DNA from: Sedimentimonas flavescens
Lineage (GTDB): Bacteria > Pseudomonadota > Alphaproteobacteria > Rhodobacterales > Rhodobacteraceae
Direction of reading: 5' to 3'
NCBI RefSeq assembly: GCF_019264375.1
Contig: NZ_JAHVAI010000007.1
Span: 1 to 64,000, forward strand
Length of the DNA: 64,000 nt
The notes beneath the pieces were generated by a model that was given only the letters and a program-made list of their open reading frames with translations, had not been told where the DNA came from and did no database searches. Position numbers and translations under genes: made by a program. Below, piece after piece: positions 63,722-64,000 of the stretch (position 1 is the first letter of the stretch; every line of letters begins with the position of its first letter).

Positions 63722-64000
63722 ATGTGGATCTTTCTGGCCTTTCTGATCGTGCCGCTGATCGAGATCGGCCTGTTCATCCAGGTCGGCGGCCTGATTGGCC
63801 TGTGGCCGACGCTGGCCATCGTGGTTCTGACGGCGATGCTGGGCACGGCGCTGGTGCGCAGCCAGGGCGCGCAGGCGCTCAACGAATTGAAACGCTCGAT
63901 GAACGAGATGCGCGACCCGACCGCTCCGCTGGCACATGGCGCGATGATCCTGTTTGCCGGCGCGCTTTTGCTGACGCCGGGGTTCTTCACCGACGCCTGC
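63722..64000 (+). CDS. fxsA: FxsA-family inner-membrane protein, C-terminus outside window
   Basis: The frame opens with ATG at 63722 (GAAAGGA upstream) and runs to the right edge without a stop, giving 93 residues. It reads MWIFLAFLIVPLIEIGLFIQ, then GLIGLWPTLAIVVLTAMLGT and GALLLTPGFFTD, the standard FxsA pattern of membrane helices. FxsA relieves phage exclusion when overproduced in E. coli; its normal role is unknown. It is divergent from the Tim44-like gene across 116 bp. Confidence 0.93.
   Translation, partial: MWIFLAFLIVPLIEIGLFIQVGGLIGLWPTLAIVVLTAMLGTALVRSQGAQALNELKRSMNEMRDPTAPLAHGAMILFAGALLLTPGFFTDAC

Overview
The window looks like a chromosomal segment of a GC-rich alphaproteobacterium of the Rhodobacteraceae/Paracoccaceae type. 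The pointers are a flagellar set with flaF and flbT, a senC-regA-hvrA operon divergent from regB with ahcY nearby (the Rhodobacter reg locus), an AddAB rather than RecBCD nuclease, and gene neighbours such as mutM/ech/rpsT/dnaA and tsaE/amgK/murU/addB/addA/trxA. By eye I see no tRNA or rRNA gene, no insertion sequence and no CRISPR array. The left and right edges cut a gene each.

Layout. 1-2345: the 5' part of a large acidic surface/secreted protein built of tandem SdrD_B-like repeats, preceded by a 604-bp AT-richer non-coding region. 2950-11316: replication block on the minus strand (rpsT, dnaA, dnaN, recF, a VOC-family gene, gyrB) with an enoyl-CoA hydratase upstream; the dnaA-rpsT gap holds an unusual cluster of GANTC sites. 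11400-14604: mutM, divergent from ubiE-ubiB (ubiquinone synthesis). 14601-35510: flagellar cluster (flgD, fliK, flgJ, flgN-like, fliC, flaF, flbT, DUF1217, fliI, flgBC, fliE, fliQ, flgFGAH, fliL, a FliJ-like ORF, flhB, fliR, flhA and an SltF-like transglycosylase). It is interrupted by a three-gene signalling unit (a periplasmic SUOX-fold protein, a hybrid histidine kinase and a NarL-type regulator). 35586-42738: housekeeping genes (CysQ-like phosphatase, pmbA, DUF2125, an enoyl-CoA hydratase homologue lacking both catalytic glutamates, DUF2853, ahcY, HD hydrolase). 42920-48551: LysR regulator, hvrA, regA, senC, regB and a three-PAS membrane protein. 48594-57400: tsaE, amgK, murU, addB, addA, trxA as one tightly overlapping run. 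57446-64000: capsule-synthesis-like protein, hslVU, lipoprotein hydrolase, Smr protein, mltA, a Tim44-like protein and fxsA.

Regulatory themes. A perfect CtrA-type box (TTAA-N7-TTAA) lies just upstream of the PAS-protein gene, and one-or-two-mismatch versions with identical 11-bp periodicity lie in the flgJ/fliK, fliC and fliI/flgB promoter regions. This suggests that motility here is tied to the CtrA phosphorelay and that the kinase-less PAS protein could be a DivL-like component. The fliC leader can form mutually exclusive hairpins ending at the ribosome-binding site, and flbT, whose Caulobacter homologue controls flagellin mRNA through its 5' UTR, lies just downstream. Many flagellar parts (flgE, flgK, flgL, flgI, fliF, fliG, fliM/N, fliP, motAB) are not in the window and must be encoded elsewhere if the flagellum is functional.

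All functional calls rest on reading motifs in the translated sequence; no database search was possible. The clearest candidates for something undescribed are the alternative-hairpin fliC leader, the SUOX-fold/hybrid-kinase/regulator triad inside the flagellar cluster, the GANTC cluster before dnaA, and the repeat surface protein.
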